The notes: generated by a model not told the origin, from the sequence alone. DNA of 64,000 nt from Roseovarius nubinhibens ISM (GCF_000152625.1 NZ_CH724156.1:1737466-1801465), one strand, 5' to 3'. Shown: positions 26,566 through 36,307, counted from the first letter of the stretch. Translations and numbers: made by a program.

Positions 26566-27998
26566 AGTCGATCCCCCAGCAGGAATTGCGCCGCCCGGTC
26601 GAGCCGGATATGCGGCGGCCCTTCACCGGGCTTGAGATGCAGCGGCGCCGGCGCGAATTTCATGATCTCGTAATCGGCATCGAGCCAATGCTCGGCCCCC
26701 GATTGCGCCGCGCTCAACAGGCGCTGCGGGCTCTCGGGCAGCTCTCCGGGGTAAAACGCCGCCTGCTTGCCGGTGCCAAGCAGCGTCCCACGCACACAAT
26801 CGAGCGTCTCACCGCCATGCTCGCGGCGTTCCTCCACCGTGGCGCGCAATGCGGCAATCGCCATCCCGGCGGTCTCGACCCCGGCGAAATCCGCCCGCGA
26901 CCGCGCCTTGCGGGTCAGCTCTTCGATGATCGCGGTGAGCCGCCCGTGCTGGCTGTGATGCAGATGGTCCGCCTTGGTGGCGGCAAAGAGGATTTTCTCG
27001 ACCCGCCGCCCCATCAGGAGCCGCGACAAAAAGGAATTCGCCCCGGGCCGAAACGCCTGCAGCACCTCGGTCATCGTGGTCTGAAGATCGGCCATCGCAC
27101 GCGGCCCGGCATGGATCGCCTCGAGCGCATCGACCAGCACGATTTGCCGGTCGATCCGCGAAAAATGATCCCGGAAAAACGGCGTGACGATGCCGCGCTT
27201 ATAGGCGAGGTAGCGCCGCTCCATCTCGCGCCAGAGGCCGCGCCGCGCGGGCCGCTCTTCGGGCGGCAGCGGCGCAAAGGTGAGCGCGGGCGACCCGGCC
27301 ATGTCACCGGGCAGCAAGAACCGCCCCGGGCTGAGCCCCGACAGGCCAAGCGCGCGCCCCGCATGCAGCGTCTCGGTATAGCTTTCGGCCAGCGCCTTGA
27401 TCTGCGGCTCGTCCCAGGACGCATTGGCCTCCGCCGCGCGGGCCTGGGCCAGGTATCCCGCCCCATCCTCGCGCGTGGCAAGCGCCGACAGCACGCTCTC
27501 GGACCATTCGCCATAGCTCTTGTCGAGCAGCGCCAGATCAAGCAGCCATTCGCCGGGATAATCCACGATGTCGAGATGCACGGTGCGCGGCCCGGTCAGC
27601 CCCGCCAAGAGACCCGAAGGCCGCACCCGCAGCGACAGCCGCAGCTCGGAGATCGCTCGCGTGCCGCTCGGCCAAGTCGGCTCTGGCCCGGTGAGCGCGG
27701 CAAGATGGCTCTCATAATCAAAGCGCGGCACGGTGTCGTCGGGCTGTGGCTGCAGGAAGGCCGCCGAAATCCGCCCCTCCGAGGCCGCCAACAGCCCCGG
27801 CATCCGCCCCCGGTCAAGAAGATTGGCCACCAGCGAGGTGATGAACACGGTCTTGCCCGCCCGGCTGAGCCCGGTGACGCCGAGCCGGATCACCGGCTCG
27901 AAAAACGTCTCGGACAGCGTGTCGCCGACATTCTCGACCCCGCGCGTCACTGTGTCTGCCAGCGTGGATATGACCAAACCGCCTGCCCCTTTGTGCAT
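26562..27998 (-). CDS. YcjX-family P-loop ATPase/GTPase (DUF463)
   Basis: A conserved stress-associated P-loop protein of about 478 residues. The Walker A motif GLSRAGKT lies near residue 41 and is followed by VFITSLVANL. A conserved segment HLDIVDYPGEWLLDLALLD carries the Walker B-like Asp, and ATKADHLHHSQH resembles a guanine-specificity region. The start could be ATG 27998 (used) or TTG 27977, which has AAAGGGG nearby and would give MVISTLADTV. Partner of the overlapping YcjF-like gene. Divergent from truA. Confidence 0.87.
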   Translation of the reverse strand: MHKGAGGLVISTLADTVTRGVENVGDTLSETFFEPVIRLGVTGLSRAGKTVFITSLVANLLDRGRMPGLLAASEGRISAAFLQPQPDDTVPRFDYESHLAALTGPEPTWPSGTRAISELRLSLRVRPSGLLAGLTGPRTVHLDIVDYPGEWLLDLALLDKSYGEWSESVLSALATREDGAGYLAQARAAEANASWDEPQIKALAESYTETLHAGRALGLSGLSPGRFLLPGDMAGSPALTFAPLPPEERPARRGLWREMERRYLAYKRGIVTPFFRDHFSRIDRQIVLVDALEAIHAGPRAMADLQTTMTEVLQAFRPGANSFLSRLLMGRRVEKILFAATKADHLHHSQHGRLTAIIEELTRKARSRADFAGVETAGMAIAALRATVEERREHGGETLDCVRGTLLGTGKQAAFYPGELPESPQRLLSAAQSGAEHWLDADYEIMKFAPAPLHLKPGEGPPHIRLDRAAQFLLGDRL

Positions 27999-28127
27999 GT
28001 TCTGCGGGGTGTACCCCCCTGTCCCGTCAAGATAGTGCGCCCGCCCCCGCTGATCTAGGGGGTGGATCGGGGGCAATTCCCCCGTGAAACGCTTGGCGCA
28101 CCGGCAAAATTGGGCTAAGCGCCGCCC

Positions 28128-28904
28128 ATGCCCAGATATGCGTTGAAAGTTGAATATCACGGCGCGCCCTTTGCCGGTTGGCAGCGCCAGAAGGATCAGC
28201 CCTCGGTTCAGGGGGCGATCGAGGCCGCGCTGTCGGCGCTCGAACCGGGCGCGCATACCATTGCCGCCGCCGGACGCACCGACGCGGGCGTCCATGCGCT
28301 CGGTCAGGTCGCCCATTGCGATCTGCGCCGTGACTGGGACCCGTTCCGCCTCTCCGAGGCGCTGAACTACCATCTCAAGCCCGCGCCGGTGGCGATCACC
28401 GCCTGTGCGCCGGTGGCCGAGGATTGGCACGCGCGCTTCTCGGCGCTGGAGCGGCGCTACCTGTTTCGGCTGCTGACACGTCGCGCCCCGGCGACCCATG
28501 ACGCGGGTCTCGTGTGGCAAATTCCGCACCGACTGGATACCGACGCAATGCAGACGGCCTGCCGACATCTCGTTGGGCGGCATGATTTCACCACCTTCCG
28601 CTCGTCGATCTGTCAGGCGGCAAGCCCGGTCAAGACGCTGGACGAGCTGACAATCACCGAGCATGAGGGCGTATCTGGCTGGGAAGTAAGGTTTTTTCTC
28701 CGCGCCCGCTCCTTCCTGCACAATCAGGTGCGCAGCTTTGTCGGGACGCTCGAACGCGTCGGCGCCGGCCGCTGGTCACCCGACGACGTCAAAGCCGCCC
28801 TCGACGCCCGCAACCGCGCCGCCTGCGGCCCCGTCTCGCCCCCCCACGGGCTCTATCTGGCGGGGGTGGAATACCCCGAAGATCCCTTCGCGGATCAAGA
28901 CTAA
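28128..28904 (+). CDS. truA: tRNA pseudouridine synthase A
   Basis: Makes pseudouridine at positions 38-40 of the tRNA anticodon arm. It has 258 residues, the normal length. The catalytic aspartate lies in [14 protein letters not shown] (about residue 52), preceded by [13 protein letters not shown]. The second half carries the RYLFRLL tyrosine and [14 protein letters not shown]. The ribosome binding site is weak. A GC-rich hairpin (28918-28941) follows the stop without a clear T-tract. Confidence 0.96.
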   Translation: MPRYALKVEYHGAPFAGWQRQKDQPSVQGAIEAALSALEPGAHTIAAAGRTDAGVHALGQVAHCDLRRDWDPFRLSEALNYHLKPAPVAITACAPVAEDWHARFSALERRYLFRLLTRRAPATHDAGLVWQIPHRLDTDAMQTACRHLVGRHDFTTFRSSICQAASPVKTLDELTITEHEGVSGWEVRFFLRARSFLHNQVRSFVGTLERVGAGRWSPDDVKAALDARNRAACGPVSPPHGLYLAGVEYPEDPFADQD

Positions 28905-28985
28905 CCCCTTGAAATGAAAGGGGGCCGTTGAACCGGCCCCTCAGTCACACCTGCCATGGAACTTGGCGGGTTATCTCCAGCTGCT

Positions 28986-29603
28986 CTACTCGCTTGCCTG
29001 CAGTGTCGCCGGAAGGATCAGCCGCTGCCCGACATGTAACCTGTCGGGGGCCGCGAGCCTTTCCTTATTGGCGTGGAAAATGTCGTGCTGGGCCTCGGTG
29101 ACGCCATAGAACCGATATGCAATCGATGCCAATGTGTCGCCCGCGGCCACGATGTAAGTGTCCTGTCCGAACTCGTTGATCCCGGCCTCGACCCAAAGCG
29201 TTTCAAACTCGCCGCTCTGTGCCGGATCCCGCGCGCCCCGCTGGGACGCCTCTCTAATCAACTGATCTATATATATTTCTTTCCGATCACGGGCGGCGGT
29301 CTTGGCCGCGTCCAGCGCAGCGTAGCCGGTGCCGTATTCCGTATTCTCGCGCCGGGTCTCGGCCGAGAAATGATCGAGTAGCCCAAACCCCACCGCATCC
29401 GGATCGACCGCCGATTGATCGAGCACCGGGGCCTCGGCCCGGGTTCGGGCCGGGCGCGCTGCAAACTCATCCGTGGTCAGTCGTGTGACCGAAATGGCCG
29501 AGTCAAGCTGTTCGGGTTGCCGTGGATCGGGCGTCTGGGGGCGCATAAAAACAAGGAGAAGACCAGCCGAAAGCCCAAGCGCAAGAAGCACGGGGCGCTT
29601 CAC
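28986..29603 (-). CDS. LysM-domain envelope protein
   Basis: 205 residues. An N-terminal membrane anchor (VLLALGLSAGLLLVF, about 5-19) is followed by a Pro/Asp-rich spacer and a C-terminal LysM domain (about 148-200: IVAAGDTLASIAYRFYG through LHVGQRLILP), a fold that binds peptidoglycan glycans. Probably periplasmic, inner-membrane-anchored. The GTG start at 29603 is supported by GGAGG seven bases upstream; longer frames reach into the non-coding gap after folC. Confidence 0.87.
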   Translation of the reverse strand: MKRPVLLALGLSAGLLLVFMRPQTPDPRQPEQLDSAISVTRLTTDEFAARPARTRAEAPVLDQSAVDPDAVGFGLLDHFSAETRRENTEYGTGYAALDAAKTAARDRKEIYIDQLIREASQRGARDPAQSGEFETLWVEAGINEFGQDTYIVAAGDTLASIAYRFYGVTEAQHDIFHANKERLAAPDRLHVGQRLILPATLQASE

Positions 29604-29796
29604 GTCCAGGCCTCCGGCAGGGCGGACGCACGGGAAAATCGCACCGCCCGCCAGCTGCTGCCAGCGGCGAGGAGTGGGCTTTGCCTGTGTCGAGATGAGA
29701 CCCTGGTCACGGCCCCGATGTCCCCCAATGTCCTTGTGCCACGACCCAAATCTGCGGGAGGCACTGTGACTGCTGAACAACATATAGGCGAATCAC

Positions 29797-29826
29797 CGCG
29801 AATCGGTCAATAGAAACCGATTCGCG
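29797..29826. repeat. Perfect 11-bp inverted repeat after folC
   Basis: CGCGAATCGGT (29797-29807), loop of 8 bases, ACCGATTCGCG (29816-29826), starting 10 bases past the folC stop on the minus strand. A stable hairpin, but without a U-tract in either direction. It may be a factor-dependent terminator or mRNA 3'-end protector, or an operator for the LysM gene. Confidence 0.55.
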
Positions 29827-29835
29827 CGTTTCGGA

Positions 29836-31110
29836 TTAAGCGTTCTCGCGCAGGACGTGCCCCGCGAGATAGAGCGAGCCGCAAATGAGGATGCGCGCCT
29901 CGGGTGCCTTGTCCGCAATCTGCGCCAACGCGTCCTGCACCGATGCCGCCACCGTCGCGCCAAGCGCCACCGATTGCGCCGCCACTGCCGTGGCCTCAGC
30001 CGAGAGCGTGTTGGCCTCGCCGGGGATGGACACGGCATAGAGATGCTCGGACACCTGCCCCAGAGGGCGCAGATAACCGGTCACATCCTTGGTGTTGAGC
30101 ATCCCGCAAATGAGATAGGTGGGCCGCTCCGGCAGCCGCGACAGGTGCCGCCCGAGCGCCTCGCCCGCCGCCGCATTATGCCCACCGTCGAGCCAGAGCT
30201 CGGCCTCGGGCACCAAAGCGGGCAGGGGGCCTTCGCTCAGCCGCTGCATCCGCGCGGGCCATTGCGCCTGGCTGACCGCCGCCTCCTGTGCCGCAGCATC
30301 GAAGCCAAGATGGCGCAGCGCCGCCAGCGCCGCCCCGGCATTGTCGAGCTGATGCGCGCCCGGAAGGTTCGGAAGCGGCAGATCGGCCAGCCCGTTATCA
30401 TCTTGGAACACAAGGCGCTCGCGCTCTTCGCTCACATGCCAGTGCTGGCCTTGGGCAAGCAGCGGCGCGCCGTTGCGGGCGGCCACCTGTTCGATCACGG
30501 CCAGCGCTTCTTCGGGCTGCGGCCCGACGACACAGGGCACGCCCCGCTTGATGATCCCGGCCTTTTCCCCGGCGATCTTGGCCAGAGTATTGCCGAGAAA
30601 CTGCTCATGGTCGATCGACACCGGGGTGATCACGGTCAGGGCAGGCTTGGCGATCACATTGGTCGCGTCGAGCCGCCCGCCAAGCCCCACCTCGAGCAGG
30701 GTGAAATCCGCCGGGGTCCGTGCCATGGCGAGGATCGCGGCGCAGGTTGTGATCTCGAAATAGGTGATGCTCTCACCACCATTGGCGGCATAGCATTCAT
30801 CGAGCACTGCGGTCAGATCCGCCTCGGAAATGAGGTGTCCCGCGAGCCGGATACGTTCGTGAAACCGCGCCAGATGCGGCGAGGTATAGGCATGAACACG
30901 CTTGCCCGCCGCCTCGAGCCCGGCCCGGATCATCGCCTGGGTCGAGCCCTTGCCATTGGTGCCGGCGATATGGATCACCGGCGGCAGATCGTCCTGCGGA
31001 TTGCCCAGCGCCTCAAGAAGCCGCCAGACACGGTCGAGCGTCAGATCGATGATCTTGGGGTGCAGGGACATCATCCGTTCGAGGATGACATCGGATGTGG
31101 CCGCGCTCAT
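29836..31110 (-). CDS. folC: Folylpolyglutamate synthase / dihydrofolate synthase
   Basis: Adds glutamate to dihydropteroate and folates, ATP-dependent, Mur-ligase fold. It has 424 residues. The P-loop GTNGKGST (about 49-56), TSPHLARFHERIRL, EVGLGGRLDATNV and SIDHEQFLGNTL are conserved signatures, and WLDGGHNAAAGEALG marks the C-terminal ligase domain. Its ATG overlaps the accD stop (ATGA), giving the accD-folC pair common in bacteria. Confidence 0.95.
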   Translation of the reverse strand: MSAATSDVILERMMSLHPKIIDLTLDRVWRLLEALGNPQDDLPPVIHIAGTNGKGSTQAMIRAGLEAAGKRVHAYTSPHLARFHERIRLAGHLISEADLTAVLDECYAANGGESITYFEITTCAAILAMARTPADFTLLEVGLGGRLDATNVIAKPALTVITPVSIDHEQFLGNTLAKIAGEKAGIIKRGVPCVVGPQPEEALAVIEQVAARNGAPLLAQGQHWHVSEERERLVFQDDNGLADLPLPNLPGAHQLDNAGAALAALRHLGFDAAAQEAAVSQAQWPARMQRLSEGPLPALVPEAELWLDGGHNAAAGEALGRHLSRLPERPTYLICGMLNTKDVTGYLRPLGQVSEHLYAVSIPGEANTLSAEATAVAAQSVALGATVAASVQDALAQIADKAPEARILICGSLYLAGHVLRENA

Positions 31111-32078
31111 TTCTTCTTGGGCTCGGCGGGCTTGGCCGCCTCTTCCTTGGCGGGTTTGTCCTTGGCCGTGGTGGGCTTGGCAGCCGCCTCGTCCGGGGAG
31201 GGCGCGGGCAGATCCCCCGCCACCGCAGGCGGTTGGCCAAGCAGCATCCGGGTGATGGTGATCAGCTCGTCGCGCAGCTCGGTGCGCGGTGTCACCCGGT
31301 CAAGCATGCCGTGATCGAGCAGATATTCGGCCCGCTGGAAGCCTTCGGGCAGCTCTTCGCGGATCGTCTGTGCAATCACACGCGGCCCGGCAAAGCAGAT
31401 GAGCGCATTAGGCTCGGCAATCTGCACATCGCCCAGCATCGCATAAGAGGCGGTGACCCCACCGGTCGTCGGATGGGTCAGAACGACGATATAGGGCAGG
31501 CCCGCCTCTTTGAGCATCTGAACCGCGACCGTGGTGCGCGGCATCTGCATCAGGCTCAGGATGCCCTCTTGCATGCGCGCGCCACCGGCTGCGGAAAACA
31601 GGATAAGCGGGCGTTTGAGTTTCACCGCTTCTTGGGCGGCGGCAATGATCGCATTGCCCACATACATGCCCATCGACCCAGCCATGAAGGTAAAATCCTG
31701 GGCTGCGGCAACAATCGGGGTGCGCCCGATTTCACCCGCCGCCACGAGAATCGCTTCTTTCTCGCCAGTGGATTTCTGCGCCGCTTTCATCCGGTCGGGA
31801 TAGCGTTTCTGGTCGCGGAACTGCAGCGGGTCGACCGTCGGGCTCGGCACGGCGATCTCGGCAAAGACGCCACCGTCGAACAGACCCTCAAAGCGCTCGC
31901 GCGGGGTGATGTTCATATGGTGGCCGCAGCTCGTGCAAACCTGAAGATTGTCCTTCAGTTCACGGTGGAACAGCATGGTCCCGCAGCTGTCGCATTTGGA
32001 CCAGAGGTTCTCCGGCATCTCACGGCGCGAGAAAATCGAATTGATGCGCGGCCGCACATAGTTCGTGATCCAGTTCAT
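31107..32078 (-). CDS. accD: Acetyl-CoA carboxylase, carboxyltransferase beta subunit
   Basis: Transfers carboxyl from biotin to acetyl-CoA with AccA, the first step of fatty acid synthesis. It has 323 residues. The N-terminal zinc ribbon is CDSCGTM plus CTSCGHHM (about 29-54), and the crotonase-like core carries FSAAGGARMQEG and HPTTGGVTAS. The C-terminal ~45 residues are Ala/Lys/Pro-rich and probably disordered. The start at 32078 gives MNWITNYVRP, conserved in the family; the longer frame to 32324 is spurious. Confidence 0.96.
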   Translation of the reverse strand: MNWITNYVRPRINSIFSRREMPENLWSKCDSCGTMLFHRELKDNLQVCTSCGHHMNITPRERFEGLFDGGVFAEIAVPSPTVDPLQFRDQKRYPDRMKAAQKSTGEKEAILVAAGEIGRTPIVAAAQDFTFMAGSMGMYVGNAIIAAAQEAVKLKRPLILFSAAGGARMQEGILSLMQMPRTTVAVQMLKEAGLPYIVVLTHPTTGGVTASYAMLGDVQIAEPNALICFAGPRVIAQTIREELPEGFQRAEYLLDHGMLDRVTPRTELRDELITITRMLLGQPPAVAGDLPAPSPDEAAAKPTTAKDKPAKEEAAKPAEPKKK

Positions 32079-32160
32079 GAAAGCTCGGTCCCTGACGTTT
32101 TCATTGCCCCGCACATAAGACCCGTGGAGGCGAATTGCAATTCTTGCTGTGACGTAGCGT

Positions 32161-33054
32161 TCATCTGCGCAAAGCCAGCCGCGCAACCAGCCACAAACAG
32201 AATGTAATGAGGATTTCTTGCGGAACCCAGTCCCAGATGAGTGTTGGATCGTCCAGAGGCCGCGCCACGACAAAGAGCGCCGCCCCATCGAGATAGTCAG
32301 CCTGCGAGACGATGCCGATGGCATAGAGATTGTTGATCAGATGCATGGCGATGGCCGGGCCCAATGTCCCGGCCCGCGCGGTCAGATCCGCCGCGGCCAA
32401 CCCGAAAAGCGCCGACCATGCGGTGATCAGCCAGGCGTTCGGCCCCATGAGGTCCGGTTGATGGTGGAGAAAACCGAAACAGATCGAGGGCAGGATCAGC
32501 CAGACCACCGCAGGCGCCCCGCGGGCCGCAAGTTGGCTCTGGAAATAGCCCCGAAACACAAGCTCTTCTGCGGAGACCTGCACAAAAAGCCCGATCAAGA
32601 GCGGCGTGAGCAGCACAAGCCAGCTGCCGAGGGGGATGTTGGGCTGAAGGGGATAGTCCGGGTCACTCGGCACAAGGGACACGAGGGCAAAGAGCAGGGC
32701 AGAGTAGAAAAAGACCCGCCCGCCCTGCCGCAGCGCGACCGGCAGCGAACCGATCAGACCCAACAGGCTGCTGCGCCGGTGAAACAGCCAAAGCACGGCC
32801 ATCAGCGCGAAGATATAGCCCAGAAAGGTGAACAGAAGCAGGATCAGCGTCAAAGGCGACCGGCCCTCGGCGAGCTCGTTCACGCCGCGTGGCAACAGCC
32901 CCAACCGCGAGAGCCCATCGGCCATTCCCACCGCAAGCGAGGTGTTGAGGACAAGGCCGAGCACAACAAAGACCAACAGGCCGATACAGAACCGCGCCCA
33001 CCCTCCCGACGCGCGCGCGGGATGAAGCAGGCGATCATACGCAACATATTTCAT
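32161..33054 (-). CDS. CPBP-family intramembrane metalloprotease
   Basis: A 297-residue membrane protein with about eight helices. It contains the CAAX-protease/bacteriocin-processing (Abi) signature: AEELVFRGYFQSQL (EExxxR, motif 1) and ICFGFLHHQPD (FxxxH, motif 2), with a later histidine region in IAMHLINNLYAIG. The function is probably proteolysis within the membrane; in other bacteria such proteins give bacteriocin self-immunity or process prenylated peptides. The ATG has a weak site. It sits between accD and a tRNA gene, with no visible substrate peptide. Confidence 0.85.
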   Translation of the reverse strand: MKYVAYDRLLHPARASGGWARFCIGLLVFVVLGLVLNTSLAVGMADGLSRLGLLPRGVNELAEGRSPLTLILLLFTFLGYIFALMAVLWLFHRRSSLLGLIGSLPVALRQGGRVFFYSALLFALVSLVPSDPDYPLQPNIPLGSWLVLLTPLLIGLFVQVSAEELVFRGYFQSQLAARGAPAVVWLILPSICFGFLHHQPDLMGPNAWLITAWSALFGLAAADLTARAGTLGPAIAMHLINNLYAIGIVSQADYLDGAALFVVARPLDDPTLIWDWVPQEILITFCLWLVARLALRR

Positions 33055-33165
33055 GACCATGACAGTACGACCGTCGCCCCAAGGCCGCAATCTCTGAAAG
33101 CCATGCGCGAAACGCTGATTTGACTTTGATCTCCGCCGCATCCCCGGCTATTGCTGCGCCCAAGC

Positions 33166-33242
33166 GGTCCCGTAGCTCAACTGGATAGAGCAGCTGACTT
33201 CTAATCAGCAGGTTGAGGGTTCGAGTCCTTCCGGGATCGCCA
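33166..33242 (+). tRNA. tRNA-Arg (anticodon TCT)
   Basis: A 77-base cloverleaf with encoded CCA. Acceptor stem GGTCCCG/CGGGATC with one G-U pair. Anticodon stem GCTGA/TCAGC encloses loop CTTCTAA, so the anticodon TCT reads AGA codons. T-loop TTCGAGT. AGA is rare in this GC-rich genome. It shares GCTCAACTGGATAGAGCAG with the second tRNA-Arg at 36434. Confidence 0.95.
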
Positions 33243-33307
33243 AGCAAACCACTCAGAGGCAATGCGCGGGAACTGCAATGTCCTGCAATTTGTCGCCAGC
33301 CCCTATG

Positions 33308-33829
33308 TCAGGGCTCGCCAATGAAATACTGGCTCTCTGACGCGATAAAGCAGGTTTCGCGTGTCAGGCGGGGAAAGCCCTTGCCCGGAGATTTGAGGTG
33401 CTGGGGCGTGATCCCCTCTGCGCAGGGCGGGATCTGAGCGGGGCGGTAGCCCAGATCGGCCATACACTGGTTCTTGGCGGCTCGTCGCAGGCCCGCATTC
33501 GCATCGTAGGAATAGGTGTTGCCGCCATAGATCACGGGCGGGGTGATGCTGCATCGCGTTTGCCCGCCGACCTGACGGCAATAGCTGCGTCCAGGGACGG
33601 CATAGGTCGGGGTGGTGCGGATCTGGGTGTTTTGCGGCACCCGTTGCGTGGCCTCGATCGTGCAGTTGAGATCGTCGCGCTTGATCGTCTCAGGCGTCGC
33701 ACCCGCCTTGTAGGCCGCAAAGCCAAGCGGCTTGCCGGCCTGATAGAGCTGACCGGGGCTTTGATCAACGGTACAGCCAATGAGCGTCAGCACCGCGCCG
33801 CAACACCAAGCTATCGCCTTGAGCCGCAT
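33308..33829 (-). CDS. Putative lipoprotein of unknown function
   Basis: 173 residues with a signal peptide ending in the lipobox LIGC (about 16-19), so probably lipid-anchored. The mature part has four or more cysteines (LNCTIE, SYCRQ, TRCSI, NQCMADLGYRPAQIPPC) arranged like disulfide pairs, and a Tyr/Pro-rich middle (VIYGGNTYSYD). Related proteins are widespread in Rhodobacterales without known function. GAGGAG lies 8 bases before ATG 33829. Confidence 0.8.
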   Translation of the reverse strand: MRLKAIAWCCGAVLTLIGCTVDQSPGQLYQAGKPLGFAAYKAGATPETIKRDDLNCTIEATQRVPQNTQIRTTPTYAVPGRSYCRQVGGQTRCSITPPVIYGGNTYSYDANAGLRRAAKNQCMADLGYRPAQIPPCAEGITPQHLKSPGKGFPRLTRETCFIASESQYFIGEP

Positions 33830-34006
33830 CTCCACCACTCCTCACCAAGGGACCGTTCACAGCATAGGGAATTAGAGAGCGATCACCGACTGATTACAAG
33901 GGCGTGCGGATATCAAGGGTGAAACCGGCCAGAGATTGCCCCGGCGCGGGGATCGTGCCAGACAGGCGCAGGACCCTGCCTCAGATATGCCCAAGAGATC
34001 ACCGCC

Positions 34007-35263
34007 ATGACACGTGACACAGCCACACTCACCCCGCCTGCCGAACCGCTCACCGGGGCGGTGACTTTGCCGGGGTCGAAGTCAGTTACCAACCGGGCGC
34101 TTCTGGTGGCGGCGCTGGCGCAGGGCACGAGCACGCTCACCGGGCTTTTGCGCAGCGACGACACGCGCCACATGATGACCGCGCTGCGGCAAATGGGGGT
34201 GGAGATCGAGGAGCTGAGCGAAACCTCGTTGCGGATCACCGGGCAGGGCGGTTTGCGCCAGCCCGACGCGCCGCTCTTCCTCGGAAATGCGGGCACGGCG
34301 GTGCGGTTTCTCACCGCGGCGGTGGCGCTTGTCGACGGGCCGGTGACGATCACCGGCGACGAACATATGCAGAATCGCCCGATTGCGCCCCTGATCGACA
34401 CGCTGGTGAGCCTCGGGGTGGCGGCCAAGGCACCCACCGGCTGCCCCCCGGTCGAGATCATGGGCACGGGCGCGTTTCGCACCGGCGATGTCACGGTCAG
34501 CGGCGCGCTGTCGAGCCAATATATCTCGGCCATCATGATCCTTGCGGCCATGGCCAAGGACGAGACCCGCATTCATATCGAGGGCGGCAAGATCGGCGCT
34601 GTGGGCTATTTGCAAATCACCGCCGCCGTGATGCGCGCCTTTGGCGCCGAGGTGAGCTTTCCGGCCGAGAACCGGATTGTCATCCAGCCGGGCGGCTATC
34701 GCGCGGCCGATTACGCTATTGAGCCGGACGCCAGCGCGGCGACCTATCTTTGGGCGGCTGAGGTGCTGACCGGGGGCGAGATCGACACCGGGGCCGAGCC
34801 CGCGTCGATGAACCAGCCAGATGCAGCGGCCCACGCCCTGATCGCGGCCTTTCCCGATATGCCGGCTGAGATAGAGGGGTCCCAAATGCAGGACGCGATC
34901 CCGACACTGGCGGTTCTGGCCGCGTTCAACACGCGCCCGGTGCGGTTCACCGGGATTGCCAATCTGCGCGTGAAGGAATGCGACCGGGTCGAGGCGCTGC
35001 GCGATGGGCTAACCCGCATTCGCGCCGATTTGGCGACGGTAGAGGGGGACGATCTGATCGTTCATGCCGACCCCGCCCTTTCGGGGCAGACGCAGCCCGC
35101 GCGGATCGACAGCTATGCAGACCACCGCATTGCCATGTGCTTTGCCCTGGCCGGGCTGCGCATCCATGGCATTACCATCGAAGACCCGGATTGCGTGTCC
35201 AAGACCTTTCCGAACTATTGGGCGGTGCTGGAAAGCCTCGGGGTCGAGATCGCCTTTACCTGA
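34007..35263 (+). CDS. aroA: 3-phosphoshikimate 1-carboxyvinyltransferase (EPSP synthase), atypical
   Basis: Condenses shikimate-3-phosphate with PEP in the shikimate pathway. It has 418 residues, shorter than the ~450-residue enzyme usual in Rhodobacterales. Active-site motifs are LPGSKSVTNR, FLGNAGTAVRF (92-101), RPIAPL, SGALSSQYISAIM, KECDRVEAL and DSYADHRIAM. The position of E. coli Pro101 is Phe here. The sequence is closer to class I/gammaproteobacterial-type enzymes than to the alphaproteobacterial form, so it may be transferred or a second copy. It is convergent with the LacI gene, and both lie between two tRNA-Arg genes. Confidence 0.9.
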   Translation: MTRDTATLTPPAEPLTGAVTLPGSKSVTNRALLVAALAQGTSTLTGLLRSDDTRHMMTALRQMGVEIEELSETSLRITGQGGLRQPDAPLFLGNAGTAVRFLTAAVALVDGPVTITGDEHMQNRPIAPLIDTLVSLGVAAKAPTGCPPVEIMGTGAFRTGDVTVSGALSSQYISAIMILAAMAKDETRIHIEGGKIGAVGYLQITAAVMRAFGAEVSFPAENRIVIQPGGYRAADYAIEPDASAATYLWAAEVLTGGEIDTGAEPASMNQPDAAAHALIAAFPDMPAEIEGSQMQDAIPTLAVLAAFNTRPVRFTGIANLRVKECDRVEALRDGLTRIRADLATVEGDDLIVHADPALSGQTQPARIDSYADHRIAMCFALAGLRIHGITIEDPDCVSKTFPNYWAVLESLGVEIAFT

Positions 35264-35266
35264 CGC

Positions 35267-35285
35267 GCGCCGTCACGGACGGCGC
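35267..35285. terminator. GC hairpin between convergent aroA and LacI genes
   Basis: GCGCCGTC (35267-35274), loop ACG, GACGGCGC (35278-35285). It overlaps the last codons of the LacI gene. Bidirectional position fits termination, but there is no T-tract, so confidence is limited. Confidence 0.4.
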
Positions 35286-36307
35286 AGCGTATCGCCATAG
35301 CTGATCGTCGGTTCCAGAACGATGCGCTCGGGCTCGGTCCGGTCCGGGTTTTCGACGCGCCGCGCGATGATCTCGGCGGCCTTGATGCCGATTTCTTTGC
35401 GGCAGGCGTCCATGGTCGCCAATTCACGCGGAAGCCCCTTGAGCAGGCTCACCCCGTTGAACCCGGCAAGCCCCATCCGCCCCGGAATGTCGACGCCCTG
35501 CTCGAGCAGGTAGAGAAGCCCGCCCGCGCCGATCAGATCGTTGGAATAATAGAGGAAGTCCAGTTCCGGCTCGCGTGCGAGCATGGCCTGGGTCATCTCG
35601 CGCCCCTTGGCGAGGGCGGAGCCGCCGGAATAAAATTCGCGATCCATGATCTCGACGCCTTTCTTGGCGAGCGCCTCGGTAAAGCCCTCGAACCGCTTTC
35701 TGGCCCGATGGTCGCGCGGCATCTTGGTGCCGAGAAAGCCGATATTCTGATAGCCGCCCTTGAGGATCGCCTCGGCCATCTTCTGCCCGGCGCGGCGATG
35801 CGAAATGCCCACCACCGAATCCACCGGCGTGCCATCCACATCCATGATCTCGACCACCGGGATGCCCGATGCCTTGAGCATGGCCTGCGAGGCCTCGGAA
35901 TGTTCGAGCCCGGCGATGATCACGCCCGACGGCCGCCAGGAGAGCATCTCGTAGAGAACCTTTTCCTCTTTTTCGCGGCTGTAATCCGTCAGTCCGACGA
36001 CGGGCTGCAAAGGCGTGTCGTCGAGCGCCTGGCTGATCCCGGTCATCACCTCGGGAAAGACCATGTTCGACATCGACGGGATGATCACCGCGACAAGATT
36101 GACCCGCTGGCTGGCCAGTGCGCCGGCAATCTTGTTGGGCACATAGCCAAGCTCCTTGGCCTTCTCCAGCACCCGTTCGCGGGTGGCGGCAGAGACGTCG
36201 CCGCGATTGCGCAGCACCCGGCTTACCGTCATCTCGGAGACGCCAGAGGCCTCGGATACATCGCGCAGGGTAAGCGGGCGGTTGTCTGATCGGGCCAAGG
36301 CAGTCAC
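35273..36307 (-). CDS. LacI-family transcriptional regulator (GntR-like)
   Basis: 344 residues. The N-terminal LacI HTH (LTLRDVSEASGVSEMTVSRVLR, about 12-33) and hinge helix (KIAGALASQRVN) are followed by a periplasmic-binding-like sugar domain. It resembles gluconate-type repressors (GLEHSEASQAML, FYSGGSALAKGREM). No gluconate genes adjoin it, so it may act elsewhere or only on itself. A palindromic GTT-N6-AAC sequence with central CG lies 24-35 bases before the start. Confidence 0.9.
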   Translation of the reverse strand: MTALARSDNRPLTLRDVSEASGVSEMTVSRVLRNRGDVSAATRERVLEKAKELGYVPNKIAGALASQRVNLVAVIIPSMSNMVFPEVMTGISQALDDTPLQPVVGLTDYSREKEEKVLYEMLSWRPSGVIIAGLEHSEASQAMLKASGIPVVEIMDVDGTPVDSVVGISHRRAGQKMAEAILKGGYQNIGFLGTKMPRDHRARKRFEGFTEALAKKGVEIMDREFYSGGSALAKGREMTQAMLAREPELDFLYYSNDLIGAGGLLYLLEQGVDIPGRMGLAGFNGVSLLKGLPRELATMDACRKEIGIKAAEIIARRVENPDRTEPERIVLEPTISYGDTLRRP

